DNA of 64,000 nucleotides from Rotaria socialis (taxonomy: Eukaryota > Rotifera > Eurotatoria > Philodinida > Philodinidae): the NCBI GenBank assembly GCA_905331475.1, contig CAJNYU010002701.1, forward strand, positions 1 through 64,000, in the 5' to 3' direction. Under the pieces are notes generated by a model, which saw nothing but the letters and a program-made list of their open reading frames with translations, did not search any database and had not been told where the DNA came from. The position numbers and the translations under genes were made by a program. Position 1 is the stretch's first letter; every line of letters begins with the position of its first letter. Positions 58,192 through 64,000 of this stretch are shown in pieces.

Positions 58192-58728
58192 TCATTTTCG
58201 ACGATGAGCTTGTTTTGGTTTGTAAGTAATAACAATTTGACTAGTTGCAAATTCACCTGATGTTGCTTCAAGTTGGAGCTTCTCTGCACCCTCAAGATGG
58301 AAAATTAAATCATTAACGTGATCATGAAGTGCGTTCAATTCCTAAAAAGAACAGGTATCAGAATAATGTATTTAAGACAAAAAACTTTTTAACCTTCTCT
58401 TGTTTTTTCATTTGATCAACAAGATCATTTTGTTTTTGAATTAATTGTTGATTCATACATCTCTGTTCGCTAACATCGTATTTTAATTTATTTAACTCTT
58501 GTTGACTTTTATCGAAGCGATTTTCTAATTGTTTGTTTGTTATTCTTTCGTTAGCTAAATATTGTTGAAGTTCATTAAGTTGCTTGTCTTGCTTTTTCTT
58601 CTCTTGCGATAAACCATCAATAGCTGTTGATAAACTTTTGCTTTAATTTCGTAAATCTTCAAAACTTTGAATCAACTCGATATTGATCAATTTTTCTTTT
58701 TCAACGATACGTTCGGATCCATTATCGC
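58192..58728 (-). pseudogene. Coiled-coil C-terminal fragment, BRAP-like
   Basis: Two exon-like pieces, about 58725-58394 and 58341-58192, joined by a 52 bp GT-AG intron, encode a long coiled coil (LSQEKKKQDKQLNELQQYL, NQQLIQKQNDLVDQMKKQ). It ends with VNDLIFHLEGAEKLQLEATS and a basic tail PKQAHRRK. The spacing of the final DLxFHLE block after a coiled coil resembles the C-terminus of BRAP (a RING and UBP-finger protein of Ras signalling). An in-frame TAA interrupts the first piece near 58645, and the 5' part is missing where the AAAACGG element begins at 58729. Hence a truncated pseudogene; the BRAP identity is moderate. Confidence 0.6.
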
Positions 58729-58965
58729 TACCCAAGTCCAATAAAACGGTGCGTAAATGGCTGTAAAAGACGTAAAAACGGTATAAAACGTTGAAAAACG
58801 GCGACGTTTTCCGTCAGCTCGGAAAACGACGAATATACTGTTAAAAACGATGGCCGTTTTCTAGCTGGAAAAACGGTCCGTAAAACGAGCTGACGGATTA
58901 CGGCGAAATAAGGTGAAAATTAACGCCTTATTATACCATTTTATAGCCATTTCAGGTCTGTTACA
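58729..58965. repeat. AAAACGG-word repeat element
   Basis: Begins TA-CCCAAGTCC, like the TA-CCCA ends of 2431 and 56304. It is filled with AAAAACGG, CCGTTTT, GTAAAACG and CGGAAAACG. AATGGCTGTAAAA near the left is inverted as TTTTATAGCCATT near 58940-58952, which places the right border roughly there; a matching TGGGTA end is missing. Confidence 0.65.
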
Positions 58966-59568
58966 GAGAGGTCACCAGTCAACATTACATTGTTATCTGC
59001 TGCTCTCTGTCCTCCTCGTTATGCGTATCTATATGGAGGGATGTTCTCCTATTTTTTGGAGAGATTTTATGGTTGATTTTGGTATTCGAAGAATAAAAAC
59101 GATTGTGCGTATGCACCTAAAAATATATTGATTGATATAGAGAGAAGGAGGGAAACGCTCACAGATATTTATAATAAAAATTTAGCAGAGAAAAAATATC
59201 TCACTATCATATTTGGCATGAAATCATCAAATGGATATTCAACGACTCTGTGAACAAATTTTGTGTTGTATAAAATCATTGCAGTAATTATCAAGATAAA
59301 GATTAAAAATTTTGTTTTCTTTTAAATTTATTGCATATATGCATGTTCTGTTGAAATAAAATGACTAAAAATAGATTTTGATTATTTTTATGAATTTAAT
59401 TATATAAAATTATTTTTTACGTGAATATATGATCTTCTTCAATATGATCACAAAACACAAGCTTGCATGATAAACAGATACAAAGATTCTAAAGAAAAGA
59501 AAATTTAATTAAAATTATTTTTCCCTCTACTGGAAGGAGGCGGTATTACGAAAAACGAGTTAAATACG
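58966..59568. other. No gene seen
   Basis: AT-rich sequence downstream of the AAAACGG element. No frame or repeat that I can support. Confidence 0.5.
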
Positions 59569-59596
59569 TTCGTTCGTTTGTTCGTTCGCTCGTCCA
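59569..59596. repeat. (GTTC)n microsatellite
   Basis: Imperfect tetranucleotide run of GTTC/GTTT/GCTC units, about seven copies. Confidence 0.75.
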
Positions 59597-59644
59597 ATAG
59601 GAAAGCAGATGTATAAACTTAACTAACCTCAAACAATATCCTGC

Positions 59645-60075
59645 AGGGATAGGTTTGACCGAAGGTAACTGGGGTCGGGGAACACGATGGCGTTGTTAGT
59701 TTTTTGAAATTTTGTAGTTTCCTTTTTTTTAGGAAAATATTAGTTTTTTTTATAAGGGTTGACTGAAGGTAATCGGGATCGGGAAACTGTAATCTGGCGT
59801 GAGATTTTTAGAGTTTATGATCCTGAACATTTTTAGTGAAAAAAACGTTTTTCGAGAAAATAGTTTTCCTTATAAAGTTTGATCAGATGCTGTGGGGCTC
59901 GAGGGAGTCAAATCGGAGATCAGATTTTTGAAGTTTCAATTTCTACCTTTTTTTAGGGAGAGAAAAAGTTTTTTTAGGAAAAAAATGACTTCGTTTAAAG
60001 TTTGACCGAAATTTTTTGACGCGGAGTCATTCGATTTTAAGTCTAGTTTTTCAAAAACATTTCGTCATCGTTTTG
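59645..60075. repeat. Degenerate tandem array, about 4 units of 105-122 bp
   Basis: The motif AGGTTTGACCGAAGGTAACT at 59649 recurs in diverged form at about 59755 (GGGTTGACTGAAGG), 59876 (AAGTTTGATCAGATG) and 59998 (AAGTTTGACCGAAAT). Each copy is followed by a gggatcgggg-like block, a TTTTTGAAGTTT segment and a poly-T/A stretch. Identity between units is modest, so the array is old. Non-coding. Confidence 0.7.
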
Positions 60076-60421
60076 ATAAACAAAGAGGGTTGCACAGAGG
60101 TCTATTGTAGATAATGAACATGTGAACTTTTTGAAAAAGTAAAACTAAGTGACCAGCAACTGACGAGTGACTGGTATTTCGAAAGCGTTTAGGAGTATCA
60201 CAACGACGTTATTAGTGGTTATGATCCTAAACAAATAAATAAAGTTGATTCAAATAAGGTAGCGGCTGTCGCTGGATCGAATATTAAATTCTTAATAATC
60301 TTTCGTAGTTCAAGCTAGTTTATAATGCATTAGGAGCTGTTTAGATCATCGTATTTTCGTGATAGGAATTCTTTGTCGGCAAAATTTTTAAGGGTATCAT
60401 TCGATGATGTTGATAGTGGTG

Positions 60422-60531
60422 TATATATGTCGTATCGAAGTTACACCGGTCGACGAAGTTATAACTTCGTCGGACGATATTGACGAAGTTACAACTTCGT
60501 CGACTGGTGTAACTTCGATGCGACATATATA
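60422..60531. repeat. 110 bp compound palindrome
   Basis: The halves pair over about 50 bp with two or three mismatches around a 10 bp centre (GGACGATATT). Each half contains its own smaller palindrome, CGACGAAGTTATAACTTCG at the left and GACGAAGTTACAACTTCGTC at the right. In single strand this could form a four-branched cruciform. Confidence 0.9.
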
Positions 60532-61979
60532 TCGTATGCTTATATTGGATTTTATTACGAATCGGCTATAGGCATCTTGCGGCTGAGTTAATTCTTAATT
60601 TGGCAACGGCTATTCGTGATTGGCGCCCCAGAGAGGTGGGGACGAGCGACTAGCTGCTCACCTGGATATATCCTTGTTTCATTGCGTACGAAAATGTTAT
60701 TATTTAAACAAACATGGTTTTGGAGAATGTTGCACTAAGGTCCTTTTCAACAAACAGTTGAACATAGCTACATGTCTGTATTTTGTGTATAAGCACTAAG
60801 TCGTTGAAGGCTTTTTTCGAAGTCTTCAGTTTATACTTGATATGTCAACTTTTATTGTAGCACGAAGAGTTTATTCAAACTTAATACCTAGAATTCTAGA
60901 TTATCACATCTACGAACGTACGCAAACTGTCCAAGTACTCAGGAATCTTGCCTTATTTTTCTCAAAATTGTGAGTAATTTTTTTCATATGTAGATGAAAC
61001 TGCATCAAATTAGTCCCATAACAGTTGTTTTCGGGCTTCCTGAAAATTCTCTTTGTTTTCATCTAATAATTATATAATGAAGCGACGCTTTCAATCAATC
61101 ATGCAGTGTTTAAAAGGATCACGTTCATCGCATATATACAACGAAACTAGTGGAGGTGGCTGGTCGTGAGTGGCGTCCCAGAGGGGCGCCGATGAACGAC
61201 TCGTCGCTCAGTTAAAAATCTGTTGTGATTATAAGACTACAGGCTTTGCAGAATTATTGAATAGTTACATGTTGTCTCCATCAGAAAATTTGAAACAATT
61301 TTCGTAACTACGAGATATCTTGAAGTTCTTCCGAAGGCAGGTCGTGGAATAATTGCTCAAGTCGCGTAAAATATTTGAAATTTATATTTGTCGTAATTAT
61401 CTGAATAAGTTTAGTTTTTCTTGATTGCGAGTGGATTTGATTCAAAAGATGTAAATGTTAGATTTATCCGTCTGTGAATATGCACCCGGGAATGAATATA
61501 TGCATTCTAGGTGGAAAACGCACCGAAGCAAAATGAACCCACATGACGTTGAGCAAAAATGAGGATAAATGTAACAGAAATCGAGTTAAAATAAGTCAGT
61601 TTGATTTAATCTATGATCTACTCGTGCAGATTCATATTAAATATCCAGTTCATACACCAATTTGAGTTGTAACTTCACTAAAATGGAGTATTTCGATTAT
61701 AGCTCTCCTGAATGGATCTTTTGCTGCACTCTGTTATCAAGCTGATTGAAAATTTTTGGGGGCTTATCTTGAGCTGTAACAGATCGGATGCACTTAAATT
61801 CACTATTGTCATAAAGTATTAGTAAGTAGTAATTAAATGCCGTTTTCTTGGTGATACTGCCAAGCAAGTTTTCTATTTCATGAGATGCCTAGTTCGAATT
61901 CGAATATAAATGGACGCTCAACTGCATGGTATCAATTCGAAAATAAGTGATAGAAATAGATTTAGTTTTAGATGGAATG
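60532..61979. other. No gene; two diverged copies of a 50 bp repeat
   Basis: No coding region. A block CGTGATTGGCGCCCCAGAG...GACGAGCGAC at 60618-60665 recurs as CGTGAGTGGCGTCCCAGAG...GATGAACGAC at 61165-61212, about 550 bp apart in the same orientation. The rest is AT-rich without recognisable structure. Confidence 0.55.
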
Positions 61980-61999
61980 GGTGTGGGTAGGGGTGGACC

Positions 62000-62225
62000 G
62001 TTAATGTTAATTGGAGTTAATTAAGAGATTTAATTAAGTGATTTTACTTAACACTTAATATTAATAAAAAATACTTGCACTAACCACTTAATTACTTAAT
62101 ATTAAGTGTTAACGCAATACTTAATTTTTAATATTAATTGCTAACGTAACACTTTAATTGTTAATATTAAGTATTAAGCTTTTCGCGTTAACACTTAATT
62201 CACTTAAAATTAAGTGATAAAATGT
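62000..62225. repeat. TTAAGTGTTAA-word repeat
   Basis: More than ten copies of CTTAAT, ATTAAG, ACACTTAA and TTAAGTGTTAA in both orientations, interrupted only by a few bases. Preceded by GGGTGTGGGTAGGGGTGG. Borders and target duplication are not evident. Confidence 0.75.
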
Positions 62226-63588
62226 TTCATCTGCAGAAAACATGAATTTCTTTTGATTGTATTTTACAGAAACGCTGTTTTATGAAAATATCTATTTCTT
62301 AGAAGTTCGAATAGCAAGTTTTGGAGATCAAGGAATCTGAATTTGTAATTGGTTTCTCATAATTTTTCAACTGACTTCATCATCAGAAAACGACCATTTT
62401 ATGAAAATGACTGAGTTCTATAAATTTACACTGAAGTTTTCAGATGCCGATGAGAACATTAAACTGCTAGTAAGGGTTATAAGTAGATATTTGGCACCCT
62501 AGTGAGTCGGTAAAATCAACATAGCACAAATTTTACATACCTAATCTGTTTATAAAAGATAGTCTTCGAGTAAAAATTGACTAATGCGAGCACAGAATAA
62601 AAGCTTTGGAGAATGTGATGTGTGAGTCAAGAGAAAAGCATGTCTGAAACAACAATATCGACAACAATCCTAACTCACTTTTATTGGCATTCATCATATA
62701 GAAATGGTATGTGTGAATCCTTCCCTGGCTCATCTGTATGGCAATGACGAATATGTAGTGATTCAGATGAGTTAAAGTGCTGTTGATTTGAATCATTCTT
62801 CGCAACATTTTTTATTTGAATATCTTGTCTTACAGAGAAACTGATGCAATTTGTATGAATTTACCAGTTAGAAATGTCAGCTTTGATATTAACTCTTTAA
62901 GCCTAATGTTCAAAAGTTGTCTAATCGATGTAACAGCCTTGTTTCCATTGTAGGAAAAATACGCTTTCTTTTTCTAAATGAGGCCGATTGATGTATTCGA
63001 TTGAATGAATAAATAATATCAGTAAAATCGAACGATTTACATGATTAAAACGAAGAAAATATAGTTTTGTAACAGTTACTTTCGTTCTATTGAATTAAAT
63101 TTTTCTTCACTTGATTCATGTTTAGAGAAATTCCTTTCGCATTGTATTAAATTATGGTAATTCTCGATGAATTTTTACAACTGGCGACTTAGTCCTATGT
63201 TTTACATTATATCGCTTAGCTTTATTTAAGTTTACAGAACATCTGATATATAATAGAAATTCTTTTACGTTAGTCACAAGGCTGCAAAAAGTCATGCATC
63301 AAAATAGTATCAGGGTAGTATTTTTTCTACACGAATTTGAGAGATTACGATTAACAAAACTTAAGAAAACGAGTGACCTTATAACTTTGGCATACATTCT
63401 AAAAGAGAGATTTTACTTAAAATGATGTGCACATGTCAATTGTTTTTTCTAAAATTATTGAAAAATTGTTTAGCCATGTTTTAATGATGACTAACGGCAA
63501 TATGATAATTGTCTATAGTTTTTAACTCACATTGTCTCTCTTTGATTTGATCCTGTACAAAAGAATCATATATTAAGTGTCTTTTTAA
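62226..63588. other. No gene seen
   Basis: AT-rich sequence. The 75-codon minus-strand frame at 62581-62808 has no recognised features. No repeats. Confidence 0.5.
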
Positions 63589-63781
63589 CCCTAATCCACT
63601 CTCCCCTGACGACACCCCGGGGTGAATTGATGAATTTTTTTTAATTTGAAAAATTAAGAAGAATTTATTGGTAATTAGATATTTCATCCATTTTGACCTG
63701 ATAACTCCGCGGGGAGTCCCCGCAAAAGAACGAGATCCCTAGGGACTCCCTGGAGATTCTTCTAGGGAGAGTTGACTAGGG
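63589..63781. repeat. Foldback element with CCCTA ends and GGGACTCCC words
   Basis: CCCTAATCCACTCTCCC at the left matches the inverse of GGGAGAGTTGACTAGGG at the right with two mismatches. Inside, CCCCGGGG, GGGGAGTCCCC, CCCTAGGGACTCCC and TAGGGAG form nested palindromes around an AT-rich centre. No clear target duplication. Confidence 0.75.
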
Positions 63782-64000
63782 AAGTCATTCTCAAAAAAAT
63801 ACTCAAGACTTATAATGTAAATTCAATAGTCAGAAATCGGTTCACCGTAGAACACTTTGATTGTTCTATTCTGATATCAAACACAACATAGATTTTCGTC
63901 ACTGTCACAATGAGACATGAATTCGTTAAATCATTAACTATAAATTGAATAAGAATAAACTATTTGCTCAACTTTTGTTTAACTTGTGAATTGTCGAGTA

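Noticed and set aside
60440..60512. Resemblance to loxP arms (ATAACTTCG / CGAAGTTAT)
   Set aside because: The half-sites are joined head to head without the 8 bp spacer, and the match is explained by the local palindrome. No recombinase is present; chance similarity.
432..63781. CRISPR array
   Set aside because: Repeated words are variable, unspaced and in both orientations; the genome is eukaryotic with introns.
1..64000. tRNA or rRNA genes
   Set aside because: Looked for T-loop GGTTCRANNCC patterns with a matching acceptor stem by eye; none convincing. A tRNAscan run would settle it.

Overview
This window looks like nuclear DNA of a bdelloid rotifer, possibly Rotaria-like. It is AT-rich, and most introns are short (about 45-120 bp) with GT-AG borders. 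It encodes clear animal proteins: a TASK-type two-pore potassium channel, FBXL4, TENT5/FAM46, GLOD4 and clathrin light chain. It also carries an R-S-E ADP-ribosyltransferase fused to TPR repeats, a combination I associate with a gene family expanded in bdelloids. The species call is an inference; there is no rRNA or mitochondrial marker here. I recognised no tRNA, rRNA or CRISPR array and no autonomous transposon gene.

Layout. 1-7.8 kb has no convincing gene and is packed with foldback and MITE-like elements. 7.9-15.4 kb holds a Cys-rich protein gene, a coiled-coil protein gene (both +), a VIT/VWA gene (-) and a frameshifted small secreted-protein gene (+). 17.0-19.5 kb is the ART-TPR gene (-). 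A 1.2 kb hAT-like non-autonomous element follows at 19.7-20.9 kb, and a proline-rich gene (-) lies at 23.1-23.9 kb. 24-28 kb is non-coding. TENT5 (+, 28.5-32.0 kb) and the K2P channel (-, 34.4-36.1 kb) converge. A BTB gene (+, 38.5-40.6 kb) is followed by FBXL4 (-, 41.1-44.6 kb), which shares a 214 bp divergent upstream region with a second proline-rich gene (+, 44.8-47.8 kb). GLOD4 (+) and clathrin light chain (+) follow. From 52 kb on the DNA decays: an LRR pseudogene, a coiled-coil (BRAP-like) pseudogene and many repeats.

The most unusual content is the repeat landscape. At least ten short elements have terminal inverted repeats and an interior made almost entirely of one short word repeated in both orientations. 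The word differs from element to element (for example AGAAATC, CGCGGTTTT, TTCCGGAA, GGAACG, TCTGCTTTT). Four of the inverted-repeat elements carry perfect 8-bp target duplications, as hAT transposons make; others are flanked by TA. One element appears to interrupt the signal-peptide exon of a dead secreted LRR gene, and another abuts the broken end of the BRAP-like pseudogene.

The genes do not form a pathway. They are ordinary housekeeping and signalling genes: endocytosis, mitophagy control, potassium conductance and poly(A)-polymerase-type RNA tailing. The two proline-rich genes at 23 and 46 kb are paralogues sharing a PP-x-I-I-R/K-E motif.
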